From positions 1-64,000 of the forward strand of contig NZ_BLTG01000074.1 in the NCBI RefSeq assembly GCF_017312405.1: a stretch of 64,000 nt of DNA, read 5' to 3'. The DNA comes from Mycobacterium sp. PO1 (GTDB lineage: Bacteria; Actinomycetota; Actinomycetes; Mycobacteriales; Mycobacteriaceae). This document shows, piece after piece, positions 17,358 to 26,943 of this stretch. Numbering within the stretch: position 1 is the first letter of the stretch; every line of letters starts with the position of its first letter. The notes beneath the pieces are model-generated. The model was not told the origin of the DNA and made no database searches. It was given only the letters and a program-made list of their open reading frames with translations. A program made the position numbers and the translations under genes.

Positions 17358-19580
17358 CTACGGGGCTGACTCGGGTTCGAACCACAACGCCGACAGCGGC
17401 GGCAGCGTCATCACCGCCGAAGCCGGCCGGCCGTGCCACGGTTCGTCGCTGGCCTCGACGGCACCGTAGTTCCCGATTCCGGAGCCGTGATAGGTGTCCG
17501 AGTCGGTGTTGAGCACCTCGCGCCACCTCCCGGCGTGCGGCAGCCCCAGCCGGTAGCGGGCGTGCTCAGAGCCGGAGAAGTTGAACACGCACGCCATCGA
17601 CGAACCGTCGTCGCCGAAGCGCAGGAAGCTCAGCACGTTGTTGGCCGAGTCGTTCGCGTCGATCCAGGAGTAGCCCTCGGGCTGCGTGTCCCGGGACCAC
17701 AGCGCCCGGCGGGTGCGGTAGATCTCGTTGGCGTCGGTCAGCAGCCGCAGGATGCCGTCGGAGAACCCGTGCTCGTCGAGCTGGAACCAGTCCACGCCAC
17801 GCTCCTCGGACCATTCGGCGCGCTGTCCGAATTCCTGCCCCATGAACAGCAGCTGCTTGCCCGGATGCGCCCACTGGTAGGCCAGGAAACCACGGATCCC
17901 GGCCGCCTTCATGTGGTCGTTGCCGGGCATGCGGCCCCACAACGTGCCCTTTCCGTGCACCACCTCGTCGTGGCTGATCGGCAGGACATAGTTCTCGCTG
18001 AACGCATAGAGCATCGAGAACGTCATCTCGTGATGGTGGTAGGTCCGGTAGATCGGGTCACGCTTGATGAACTCCAGCGTGTCGTTCATCCAGCCCATGT
18101 TCCACTTCATCGAGAAGCCCAGCCCGCCGAGGTTCGTCGGGCGGGTCACGCCCGGCCAGGACGTGGACTCCTCGGCGATCGTGACGATGCCGGGGCTGAC
18201 CTTGTGCACGGTCGCATTCATCTCCTGCAGGAACTGGACCGCCTCGAGGTTCTCCCGCCCCCCGTACTGGTTCGGTGTCCAGCCGCCTTCCGGACGCGAG
18301 TAGTCCAGGTAGAGCATCGACGCCACCGCGTCCACACGCAGGCCGTCGACGTGGAACTCCTGCAGCCAGTACAGCGCGTTGGCGACCAGGAAGTTGCGGA
18401 CCTCGGTGCGGCCGAAGTCGAACACATAGGTACCCCAGTCGAGTTGCTCGCCGCGGCGCGGGTCGGCGTGCTCGTAGAGCGGCGTGCCGTCGAAGCGGCC
18501 CAGCGCCCACGCGTCCTTGGGGAAGTGCGCCGGCACCCAGTCGACGAGCACGCCGATCCCGGCCTGGTGCAATGTGTCGACGAGGTGGCGGAACTCGTCC
18601 GGCGAACCGAAGCGGGACGACGGCGCATAGTAGGACGTGACCTGGTAACCCCAGGAACCGCCGAACGGGTGCTCGGCCACCGGCAGCATCTCGACATGGG
18701 TGAACCCGTGGTCGACGACGTACTTCGTCAGCTGTTCGGCCAGCTCGGTGTAGCTCAGGCCCGGACGCCACGAACCCAGGTGCACCTCATACGTGCTCAT
18801 CGGCTCGAACACCGGATTGCGCAGGGCACGCTGGGCCATCCAGTCCTCGTCGGCCCAGGTGTAGTCGCTCTGGAACACCCGCGACGCGGTCTGCGGGGGC
18901 ACCTCGGTGGCGAAGGCCATCGGGTCGGCCCGCTCGGTGACCGCGCCGTCGGCGCCATGGATACGCAGCTTGTAGAGCCCGTCTTCGGGGAAGCCGGGCC
19001 AGAACAGCTCCCAGACGCCGGTGGAGCCCAACACGCGCATCTGGGCCTCGTTGCCCCAGTGATTGAAGTCGCCGATCACGCTGACGCCCTTGGCATTGGG
19101 TGCCCACACGGCGAACGACACACCGGTGACCTCACCGTCGGGGGTGGTGAAGCTCCGGGGGTGTGCACCCAGCGCCTCCCAGAGACGCTCGTGGCGACCC
19201 TCGGCGAACAGGTGCAGGTCGATTTCGCCCAGGGTCGGCAGGAACCGGTAGGCGTCGGCCACTGTGTGGACGAACCCCGACTCGTCCTCGGAGTAGCTGA
19301 TCTCGAGGCGGTAGTCGACGAGGTCGGTGAACGGCACCGCGACGGCGAACAGCCCGGCCTCGATGTGGGTCAGCGGATGGCGGGCACCGCCGATCAGAGC
19401 GTTCACCTTCGCCGCGTGCGGGCGGTACACCCGGATCACCGTGTGGTCGTCGTATTCGTGGGCGCCGAGCACCGAGTGCGGGTCGTGGTGCTCACCGGCC
19501 AGCAACCGGTTCAGGTCGGCGGTGTGCGGCCGCAGATGCGGGCTCTCGATCTGGTCGGTCAGGTTGGACGCGTTGGTCAT
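17358..19580 (-). CDS. glgB: 1,4-alpha-glucan branching enzyme
   Basis: A 740-residue GH13 branching enzyme. An N-terminal CBM48 module (about 120-215, WAPNAKGVSVIGDFNHWG) precedes the (beta/alpha)8 barrel with the nucleophile Asp in DGLRVDAVASM (about 416) and the acid/base Glu in IAEESTSWPGV (about 469). The C-terminal all-beta domain ends LPPLSALWFEPE. It introduces alpha-1,6 branches into the linear glucan made by GlgE. It starts 4 bp after the glgE stop, so the two are an operon, as in M. tuberculosis (Rv1326c-Rv1327c). Confidence 0.97.
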   Translation of the reverse strand: MTNASNLTDQIESPHLRPHTADLNRLLAGEHHDPHSVLGAHEYDDHTVIRVYRPHAAKVNALIGGARHPLTHIEAGLFAVAVPFTDLVDYRLEISYSEDESGFVHTVADAYRFLPTLGEIDLHLFAEGRHERLWEALGAHPRSFTTPDGEVTGVSFAVWAPNAKGVSVIGDFNHWGNEAQMRVLGSTGVWELFWPGFPEDGLYKLRIHGADGAVTERADPMAFATEVPPQTASRVFQSDYTWADEDWMAQRALRNPVFEPMSTYEVHLGSWRPGLSYTELAEQLTKYVVDHGFTHVEMLPVAEHPFGGSWGYQVTSYYAPSSRFGSPDEFRHLVDTLHQAGIGVLVDWVPAHFPKDAWALGRFDGTPLYEHADPRRGEQLDWGTYVFDFGRTEVRNFLVANALYWLQEFHVDGLRVDAVASMLYLDYSRPEGGWTPNQYGGRENLEAVQFLQEMNATVHKVSPGIVTIAEESTSWPGVTRPTNLGGLGFSMKWNMGWMNDTLEFIKRDPIYRTYHHHEMTFSMLYAFSENYVLPISHDEVVHGKGTLWGRMPGNDHMKAAGIRGFLAYQWAHPGKQLLFMGQEFGQRAEWSEERGVDWFQLDEHGFSDGILRLLTDANEIYRTRRALWSRDTQPEGYSWIDANDSANNVLSFLRFGDDGSSMACVFNFSGSEHARYRLGLPHAGRWREVLNTDSDTYHGSGIGNYGAVEASDEPWHGRPASAVMTLPPLSALWFEPESAP

Positions 19581-19584
19581 GTGG

Positions 19585-21672
19585 TCACTCCCTACGCAGA
19601 AGGGTCATTCGTTGGTCGGCTGGAATCTGGGGCATGTTGAGCACGTGCGCGACGGCACGGGCCGGCTCGAGTCGCACGTAGTTGCTCTGACCCCACTGGT
19701 ATTCCTCTCCGGTGATCTCGTCCCGCACCCAGAACCGGTCCTGCTGTTCCATTCCCAGCGCGGCCATGTCCAACCACAAAGTGCCTTCTTCGGGGCCGAA
19801 CGGGTTCAGCGTCACCACGACGAGCACCTGGTCACCGGTGACCGGGTCGAACTTGCTGTAGGCCAGCAACGCGTCGTTGTCGATGTGGTGGAACGTGATG
19901 GTGCGCAACTGGTGCAGAGCCGGATGCACCCGGCGGATCTCGTTGAGCCGGGTGATGAACGGCTCCAATGACTCGCCGTCAGCCAGCGCAGCGTCGAAGT
20001 CGCGCGGCCGCAGCTCGTATTTCTCGGAGTTCAGGTACTCCTCGCTGCCCTCACGCACCGCACGGTGCTCGAACAGCTCGTAGCCCGAGTACATGCCCCA
20101 GGTCGGGCTCATCGTCGCGGCCATGACAGCGCGAATGGCGAACATTCCGGGGCCGCCGTGCTGCAGGCTCTCGTGCAGGATGTCGGGCGTGTTCGTCCAC
20201 AGACTCTGCCTGCTGTAGTCGGCGTGCTCGGCGATCGACTCGGCGAACTCGGTGAGCTCCCATTTGGCGGTGCGCCAGGTGAAATACGTGTAGGACTGGG
20301 TGAAGCCCAGCTTGGCCAACCCGAACAGGCGCGCCGGGCGGGTGAACGCCTCGGCCAGGAACAGCACATCGGGGTCGGTGTTCTTGACCTCCCCGATCAG
20401 CCAGGCCCAGAAGTTCGGCGGTTTGGTGTGCGGGTTGTCGACACGGAACACTTTGACCCCGTGGGAAACCCAGTACCGGACCACCCGCAGCACCTCCTCG
20501 TAGAGGCCGGCCGGGTCGTTGTCGAAATTCAGTGGGTAGATGTCCTGATACTTCTTCGGCGGGTTCTCCGCGTAGGCGATGGTGCCGTCGGGAAGGACCG
20601 TGAACCACTCGGGGTGCTCACGCGCCCACGGGTGGTCGGGCGCGCACTGCAGCGCCAGGTCCAGCGCCACTTCCAGCCCCTCGCCGCGGGCGGCGGCGAC
20701 GAATTCGTCGAAATCGTCGATGGTGCCGAGGTCGGGGTGCACGGCGTCATGGCCGCCCTCGTCGCTGCCGATCGCCCACGGCGATCCCACGTCGGAGGGA
20801 CCGGCGGTGACGCTGTTGTTGCGGCCCTTGCGGTGCACCTTGCCGATCGGGTGGATGGGTGGCAGGTAGACGATGTCGAAGCCCATCCGCGAGACACGCG
20901 GCAGCGCCTTGGCGGCAGTCGCGAACGTGCCGTGCACGGGGTGCCCGGAACTGTCCCAGCCGCCGGTCGAGCGGGGGAACAGCTCGTACCACGAACTGAA
21001 CCGGGCCAGAGGCCGATCCACCCACACGCCGTGTTGCTCGCCGCGGGTGACCAGCTCGCGCAGCGGGTACTGGTCGACGAGTTCGGTCACCTCCGGCGCG
21101 AGCGCCGGACCCGCCCGCCAGAACGGGTCGCCGGGCTCGCGCAGCCGCTCGGCCGCCAGGATCAGGGGATAGCGGTCCTGCCGGGGCACCCCGGTCGCGG
21201 CCCGCTCTAGCAGCCGGGCGCCCACCATCAGGTCGTTGTCCAGCTCGCCCTCACTCTGGCCGGCGTCGAGCTTGGCGATGACGTGGCTCCGCCATGTCGC
21301 GATGGGATCGCCCCACCCGTCCACCCGGTAGGTCCACAGACCGACGGCATCGGGGGTGAACTGGCCGTGGAACACGTCGGGAGTGCGCCCCGTCGCCATC
21401 GGGTACGTGGTGGGTCGTATCCGGGACGCGGGCGTCACCACCTCGTCGATCGGCACCGCCTGCGGCCGGGCCAACCCCGCGGGCTCCTCGGCGAGCGGGG
21501 GATAGCCGGGTCCGTGATAACGGACCACCAGCGTCGCGGCGACCGCATCGTGTCCTTCCCGCCACACCGTCGCGGTCACCGGCACCACCTCGCCCACCAC
21601 CGCTTTGGCGGGGAAACGCCCACCGGACACCACAGGTGCAACGTCATCGATCTCGATACGGCCCGCGGTCAC
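19585..21672 (-). CDS. glgE: Alpha-1,4-glucan:maltose-1-phosphate maltosyltransferase
   Basis: A 695-residue GH13_3 enzyme that extends alpha-glucan with maltosyl units from maltose 1-phosphate, the key step of the mycobacterial GlgE pathway. Seen here are the N-terminal beta domain (RIEIDDVAPVVSGG), the barrel motif KVFRVDNPHTKPPNFW with nucleophile Asp about 411, and the general acid Glu in LFLAEAFTRP (about 440). I choose GTG at 21672 because GGGAGGAAA lies about 10 nt upstream. A second GTG at 21690 would add 6 residues and leave no such site. It heads the glgE-glgB operon, divergent from glgP. Confidence 0.96.
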   Translation of the reverse strand: MTAGRIEIDDVAPVVSGGRFPAKAVVGEVVPVTATVWREGHDAVAATLVVRYHGPGYPPLAEEPAGLARPQAVPIDEVVTPASRIRPTTYPMATGRTPDVFHGQFTPDAVGLWTYRVDGWGDPIATWRSHVIAKLDAGQSEGELDNDLMVGARLLERAATGVPRQDRYPLILAAERLREPGDPFWRAGPALAPEVTELVDQYPLRELVTRGEQHGVWVDRPLARFSSWYELFPRSTGGWDSSGHPVHGTFATAAKALPRVSRMGFDIVYLPPIHPIGKVHRKGRNNSVTAGPSDVGSPWAIGSDEGGHDAVHPDLGTIDDFDEFVAAARGEGLEVALDLALQCAPDHPWAREHPEWFTVLPDGTIAYAENPPKKYQDIYPLNFDNDPAGLYEEVLRVVRYWVSHGVKVFRVDNPHTKPPNFWAWLIGEVKNTDPDVLFLAEAFTRPARLFGLAKLGFTQSYTYFTWRTAKWELTEFAESIAEHADYSRQSLWTNTPDILHESLQHGGPGMFAIRAVMAATMSPTWGMYSGYELFEHRAVREGSEEYLNSEKYELRPRDFDAALADGESLEPFITRLNEIRRVHPALHQLRTITFHHIDNDALLAYSKFDPVTGDQVLVVVTLNPFGPEEGTLWLDMAALGMEQQDRFWVRDEITGEEYQWGQSNYVRLEPARAVAHVLNMPQIPADQRMTLLRRE

Positions 21673-21917
21673 TGATCCGTTTCCTCCCACTTCCTGCCGT
21701 GGCGCACAACCGGCGCAACCCTGCGCGGAGTGTCGTCGTCGTCCGGTTCGTCGTCGACCGGTTCGTTCACAGATCCCTCAACAGCCCTCTCGCGCCTATA
21801 CCCACCGTAGTGCGCAGCTCAATCACGCGGAGGGCGAAGCGGGAGCGACCGATCGCCCGATCGGCGACGGCCGCGGGACGCAGGGCGTGTTTGCCGGTCG
21901 CCAGTAAGGTGACACGC

Positions 21918-24557
21918 GTGAAAGCCCTTCGCCGGTTCACCGTCCGCGCTCATCTGCCCGACCGGCTGGCCCCGCTCGAGCGGTTGTCGACGAATCTGCG
22001 CTGGTCCTGGGACAAGCCGACGCAGGACCTGTTCCAGTCCATCGACGACGCGCTGTGGCAGGACACCGGAGGCGACCCGGTGGCGATGCTCGGCCACGTC
22101 GGTCCCGAGCGACTCGAGCAGCTGGCCGCCGACCCGTCGTTCGTCCAGCGGGTCGAGACGCTGGACGCTGAGCTGGAGGACTATCTCACCCGTCCGCTGT
22201 GGTATCAGCAGCGCGCCGCCGAGGTCAGCGACGGCAACGCCCCCGCGGTGGCGTTGCCGCACGGCATCGCGTATTTCTCGATGGAGTTCGGCGTCGCCGA
22301 GGTGCTGCCCAACTATTCCGGCGGGCTCGGCATCCTCGCCGGCGACCATCTGAAGTCGGCTTCCGATCTGGGACTGCCGCTGATCGCGGTCGGCCTGCAC
22401 TACCGCTCCGGATACTTTCGGCAGTCGCTGACCGCCGACGGATGGCAGCACGAGAACTACCCCTCGCTGGATCCGCAGGGGTTGCCGCTGCGTCTGCTCA
22501 CCGGTGCCGACGGCGAAGCGGTCCTGATCGAGCTCACGTTGCCCGACGACGTGACGCTCTCGGCGCGGATCTGGATCGCCCAGGTGGGTCGGATCCCGTT
22601 GCTGCTGCTCGACTCCGACATCCCGGAGAACGACCACGACGTGCGCACCGTCACCGACCGGCTGTACGGCGGCGACCAGGAGCACCGCATCCGGCAGGAG
22701 ATCCTGGCCGGCATCGGCGGCGTCCGCGCGATCCGTGCGTTCACCGAACTTCGGGGCCTGCCCGGTCCCGAGGTCTTCCACATGAACGAAGGCCATGCCG
22801 GCTTCCTCGGTGTCGAGCGGATCCGCGAACTGATCGAGGCCGGGCTCGACTTCGACACGGCGCTGGCCGTCGTCCGCTCGTCGACCGTGTTCACCACCCA
22901 CACCCCGGTTCCGGCCGGTATCGACCGGTTCCCGCTGGATCTGGTGGAGCGCTATTTCGGTGCGGGGCCGGACGGCCATGGCTCGCGGTTGCTGCCCGGC
23001 GTCCCGGTGGACCGGGTGCTGTCGTTCGGCGCCGAAGACGACCCGGCGAAATTCAACATGGCCCACATGGGGCTGCGGCTGGCTCAGCGCGCCAACGGCG
23101 TCTCGCTGCTGCACGGACGGGTCAGCCGGGAGATGTTCAGCGAGCTCTGGCCGGGCTTCGACGCGGCCGAGGTGCCGATCGGGTCGATCACCAACGGCGT
23201 GCACGGGCCGACGTGGGCCGCGCCGCAGTGGCTGGAGCTCGGCAGGGAGTTGCTCGGCGCCGACGACCTGGCCCAGTTGCGGGAACCGCACGTCTGGGAG
23301 CGTCTGCAGAAGGTCGACCCCGGCCATCTGTGGTGGATCCGCGGCCAGTTGCGGGAGGCGCTGATCGACGACGTCCGGCGGCGGCTGCGCCGGTCATGGT
23401 TGGAGCGCGGCGCGGCCGAGGCAGAGCTCGGGTGGATCGCCACCGCGTTCGACCCCAACGCACTGACCATCGGGTTCGCGCGGCGGGTGCCCACCTACAA
23501 GCGGCTGACACTGATGTTGCGTGACCCCGACCGGTTGGCCCGGCTGCTTCTCGACGACGAGCGACCCCTGCAGTTGATCGTCGCCGGCAAGGCCCACCCG
23601 GCCGACGACGGCGGCAAGGCGTTGATCCAGCAGATCGTGCGCTTCGCCGACCGCCACGACGTGCGGCACCGTTTCGCATTCCTGCCCGATTACGACATGT
23701 CGATGGCGCGCACGCTCTACCACGGCTGCGACGTGTGGTTGAACAACCCGCTGCGGCCGTTGGAGGCCTGCGGCACGTCGGGGATGAAAAGCGCCCTCAA
23801 CGGCGGGCTCAATCTGTCGATCCGCGACGGCTGGTGGGACGAGTGGTTCGACGGGGAGAACGGCTGGGAGATCCCCACCGCCGCAGGTCTGGCCGATGAC
23901 GGCCGTCGCGACGACCTGGAGGCGGCGGCGCTCTACGACCTGCTGGAGCAGGCGGTGGTGCCGAAGTTCTACGACCGGGACGGACACGGGGTACCGAGGC
24001 GGTGGGTCGAGATGGTCCGCCACACCCTCCAGGACCTGGGGCCCAAGGTGCTGGCCTCACGCATGGTCGAGGAGTACGCCGAGAAGTACTACTTCCCGGC
24101 GGCGCGTTCGCTGCGGCAGACCATCGAGCCGGTGTCGGCGGGGGCCGGTGACTTCGCCGAGCCGTTCGGTGCCGCCCGGGAACTCGCCGCCTACCGGCAC
24201 CGCGTGGAGCGGTCATGGCCGCGGATCTCGATCGAGGATGTGGACAGCTCCGGGTTGCCGGACACGCCGCTGCTGGGCTCGGAGCTGACGCTGACCGCGC
24301 TCGTGCGACTCGACGGACTGCGGGCCACCGATGTCGCGGTGCAGGCGCTGATCGGCCGGGTGGATGCCGGCGCGACGCTGCTGGACCCCGTCACAGTGCC
24401 GATGACGCACACCGGACGAACCGATCACGGCGCCGACGTGTTCACCGCGACGATGTCGCTACCGATCACCGGGCCGGTGGGCTACACCGTGCGCGTGCTG
24501 CCCCATCATCGTCTGCTTTCGGGCGAGGCGGAGCTGGGCCTGGTCACGCTGGCGTGA
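21918..24557 (+). CDS. glgP: Glycogen/alpha-glucan phosphorylase
   Basis: An 879-residue GT35 enzyme that releases glucose 1-phosphate from alpha-glucan ends. It has the actinobacterial N-terminus (MKALRRFTVRAHLPDRLAPL), substrate loops IAYFSMEFGVAEVLPNYSGG and FHMNEGHAGFLG, and the PLP-lysine region EACGTSGMKSALNGG with Lys about 624. The GTG at 21918 is preceded by AAGGTG. The 94 codons open upstream are low-quality sequence antisense to glgE. It works against the divergent glgE-glgB operon in glucan turnover. Its stop overlaps the start of the lyase-like gene (GTGA). Confidence 0.95.
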   Translation: MKALRRFTVRAHLPDRLAPLERLSTNLRWSWDKPTQDLFQSIDDALWQDTGGDPVAMLGHVGPERLEQLAADPSFVQRVETLDAELEDYLTRPLWYQQRAAEVSDGNAPAVALPHGIAYFSMEFGVAEVLPNYSGGLGILAGDHLKSASDLGLPLIAVGLHYRSGYFRQSLTADGWQHENYPSLDPQGLPLRLLTGADGEAVLIELTLPDDVTLSARIWIAQVGRIPLLLLDSDIPENDHDVRTVTDRLYGGDQEHRIRQEILAGIGGVRAIRAFTELRGLPGPEVFHMNEGHAGFLGVERIRELIEAGLDFDTALAVVRSSTVFTTHTPVPAGIDRFPLDLVERYFGAGPDGHGSRLLPGVPVDRVLSFGAEDDPAKFNMAHMGLRLAQRANGVSLLHGRVSREMFSELWPGFDAAEVPIGSITNGVHGPTWAAPQWLELGRELLGADDLAQLREPHVWERLQKVDPGHLWWIRGQLREALIDDVRRRLRRSWLERGAAEAELGWIATAFDPNALTIGFARRVPTYKRLTLMLRDPDRLARLLLDDERPLQLIVAGKAHPADDGGKALIQQIVRFADRHDVRHRFAFLPDYDMSMARTLYHGCDVWLNNPLRPLEACGTSGMKSALNGGLNLSIRDGWWDEWFDGENGWEIPTAAGLADDGRRDDLEAAALYDLLEQAVVPKFYDRDGHGVPRRWVEMVRHTLQDLGPKVLASRMVEEYAEKYYFPAARSLRQTIEPVSAGAGDFAEPFGAARELAAYRHRVERSWPRISIEDVDSSGLPDTPLLGSELTLTALVRLDGLRATDVAVQALIGRVDAGATLLDPVTVPMTHTGRTDHGADVFTATMSLPITGPVGYTVRVLPHHRLLSGEAELGLVTLA

Positions 24558-25399
24558 CGGCGCTGCTCGAGGTACCCGTCGACGGGGGGCCGTATGCGGT
24601 GGCGGCCGGTCCCGACGGAGCGATGTGGGTGACGCTCGTCCACGGCGGAGCCGTGGCGCGGGTGACGAACAGCGGTGCGCTGACCACATTCGCGGTGGCC
24701 CCGGACAGCCGGCCGTCACTGATCACCGCCGCGCGCGACGGAGCGCTGTGGTTCACCCGCGCCGGTGACGACCGCATCGGCCGCATCACGATCGACGGTG
24801 ATCAGTCCGCAGTCGAATTGAGCACCGGCAGTGCGCCATTCGGTCTCGCCGTCGGGCCGGACGGCGCACTCTGGTACACCGCGACGGGCAGCGGTGTGGT
24901 GGGCCGGCTCGACGACGACGGCACAGTGCAGGAGTGGCCCGTCGGCGGTATGCCGTCGATGATCACCGCGGGCCCGGACGGAGCGCTGTGGTTCACCATG
25001 AACCAGGCCGGCGCGATCGGCAGGCTCGACCTCACCGGGCGGTTGACGACGCGCGAGGTGCCGACGCCGAGATCCGGGCCGGTGGGCATCTGCGCCACCC
25101 ACGACGACTGCGTGTGGTTCACCGCGATCGCGGCCGAGCGCATCGGCCGCATCCCGGTCGACGATGCGATCCAGGAACTCGACCTGCCGGGAAAGCCGCA
25201 CGCCGTGGTGCCCGACCCGGTCGGCGGTGTGTGGGTGAGCCTGTGGGGCGCCGACCAGATCGCCCGGGTCAGCGCCGACGGCGAGGTCGTGACCATCGAC
25301 CTGCCGGCAGGCAGCGAACCGCACGGCATGGCCGTCGCCGCCGACAGCGCACTGTGGGTGGCACTGGAGGCGGGTTATGTTCTGCGGCTGCCGGTTTAG
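24554..25399 (+). CDS. vgb: Virginiamycin B lyase-like beta-propeller protein
   Basis: A 281-residue seven-bladed propeller built from repeats of the form GPDGALWFT (at about 19, 61, 101, 140, 183, 221 and 262). Vgb enzymes linearise streptogramin B antibiotics by ester elimination. His216, Glu255, His257 (EPHG) and Glu272 have nearly the spacing I recall for the catalytic set of staphylococcal Vgb (His228, Glu268, His270, Glu284), so activity is plausible. Propellers of this class also occur as proteins of unknown substrate, so the call is provisional. The GTG overlaps the glgP TGA, so the pair is coupled. It is absent from this place in M. tuberculosis. It overlaps the next gene tail to tail by 4 bp. 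Confidence 0.78.
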   Translation: MTALLEVPVDGGPYAVAAGPDGAMWVTLVHGGAVARVTNSGALTTFAVAPDSRPSLITAARDGALWFTRAGDDRIGRITIDGDQSAVELSTGSAPFGLAVGPDGALWYTATGSGVVGRLDDDGTVQEWPVGGMPSMITAGPDGALWFTMNQAGAIGRLDLTGRLTTREVPTPRSGPVGICATHDDCVWFTAIAAERIGRIPVDDAIQELDLPGKPHAVVPDPVGGVWVSLWGADQIARVSADGEVVTIDLPAGSEPHGMAVAADSALWVALEAGYVLRLPV

Positions 25400-26841
25400 G
25401 GGAACCGCTGGAAGCACCTGTCGGTGTCGCTGAGCACACCGAGCCGGAACGCGTCGATCCGGGAGAAGCCGGACGGCACGGTTTCGCCGTTCACGTCGCC
25501 TGCCGCCAGGCCGTTGGTCAGAATGCCCGACACCGCCTCGTCGATATCGCCCGCGGTCAGCGCCACCGTGTTGCCATCCGGGGTCGTGACCTCCTTCGAC
25601 ATCTTCACCGTCGCCACCCCGGTCAGGCAGGCCGTGCGCAGCGCGGCGCTGGCGTCGTCGAGCGCGACACCGCCACGTTGATGCTGCAGGGCCATCATGT
25701 AGCGCGACATCAGCACCGAATAGGCGGTGTTGTCGCCGATGGCCAGCGTCGCGGCGTCCGTCGGATCAGCTTGAGCGCCGAGGTCTTGCAGGGCGGGCAG
25801 GTCGACGACGAGGGTGTTGGTCGCCGGACAGTAGGACGCCGGCGGGCTGGGCCGGGCATCGGCGCAGGAGTCGGCCTCGGCCGCATCGAAACTGAGCGCC
25901 GGGGGATCGGCGGGCGCGAACAGGATGTCCATCGCCTCGACGATGGAGAACACCGAGTCCTCGGTGACCGGTAGTTCCCCCGTCTGGTCCTCGGGCAGCA
26001 GCACGGGCAGATCCCCCCTGCGCTGGCCGATTTCTCGCATGTCGATCGCGGCGCACGCGTTCGGGCCGTCGGTGAAGCCGAATTGGAACGCCGACACGCG
26101 CTCGAACGCCGAGCCGTGCTCGTCGTAACCGACATCGGGATCGCCTTCGGTCAGCACGGGGTCGCGGAACGAGATGACGCCGGCCAGCACGTTGTTCAGG
26201 CCCTCGCCGGTGTTGAGGGTGAAGCGCGGCGAGCTGTCCTCGGCGACCCAGCGCATGTACGCCCCGGACAGGCAGTCCGCCTGCTGCTCGGACAACAGTG
26301 TGGGGGTGTCCTCGTCGGCCATGCCGGACTGCCGGGCCACCGCGTGGCCGTATTCGTGGGCCAGCACCATGACCACACCCATGTCTCCGTGCGCACGCTT
26401 CAGCGACGGCAACAGCTCACCGCGGTCCCATCCGATGGACCGGTCCAGATAGCAGAAGCCGGCGTTGACCAGTCCGTAGGTGTCCTCTTCGCAGAACACT
26501 CCGTCGAAACCGTTGGCGTCCCAGGAGATCAGGGCGCTGGCGGGACTGAACTCGTCGTCGAAGGTCGCCGGATAGGCGGTCTGCCAGTACTCTTCGATGT
26601 CACTGATCGCGCCGCCGGCCAACTCGTCGATCCTGCCGCCGTCGGAACCCTCGATGTCGCGGTCGGGGCCCGACGCGCCCGGCCGAAGGCCGCTGGGACC
26701 GTCGGTGGCCGGCATCCCGGCCACGTTGAACGGATCGTGGAACACCGACACCGCCTCACCCTGCACCGCCGTCGAGCAGGCGGTGCCGAGCAGCACCGAG
26801 CAGACGGCGACCGTCGCCCCCACCAGCCGTCGTCGACCCAT
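25396..26841 (-). CDS. Exported neutral zinc metallopeptidase, probable lipoprotein
   Basis: A 481-residue secreted protein. The signal peptide MGRRRLVGATVAVCSVLLGTAC ends in a lipobox-like Cys (Gly at -3 is unusual). The zinc motif is VLAHEYGHAVARQ, and the third ligand is the Glu of EQQADCLSGAY, the pattern of the putative neutral zinc metallopeptidase (YpfJ-like) family. Downstream Ala/Asp-rich sequence is unassigned. The ATG at 26841 is chosen because the signal peptide begins there. A longer frame adds 24 residues. Convergent with the lyase-like gene. Substrate unknown, probably acts outside the membrane. Confidence 0.83.
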   Translation of the reverse strand: MGRRRLVGATVAVCSVLLGTACSTAVQGEAVSVFHDPFNVAGMPATDGPSGLRPGASGPDRDIEGSDGGRIDELAGGAISDIEEYWQTAYPATFDDEFSPASALISWDANGFDGVFCEEDTYGLVNAGFCYLDRSIGWDRGELLPSLKRAHGDMGVVMVLAHEYGHAVARQSGMADEDTPTLLSEQQADCLSGAYMRWVAEDSSPRFTLNTGEGLNNVLAGVISFRDPVLTEGDPDVGYDEHGSAFERVSAFQFGFTDGPNACAAIDMREIGQRRGDLPVLLPEDQTGELPVTEDSVFSIVEAMDILFAPADPPALSFDAAEADSCADARPSPPASYCPATNTLVVDLPALQDLGAQADPTDAATLAIGDNTAYSVLMSRYMMALQHQRGGVALDDASAALRTACLTGVATVKMSKEVTTPDGNTVALTAGDIDEAVSGILTNGLAAGDVNGETVPSGFSRIDAFRLGVLSDTDRCFQRFP

Positions 26842-26943
26842 GGCACTCCCTTCGGCGGCGGCGCGGGAGCTGACCGCCCGCAACGGACCCGATGCCAGAA
26901 TAGTTCGACGCACGGCTCACCGGCGCGGTCGAGACGATCCGGT

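Noticed and set aside
21636..21917. 94-codon N-terminal extension of glgP
   Set aside because: Partly antisense to the start of glgE and without similarity; the GTG at 21918 matches the conserved phosphorylase start.
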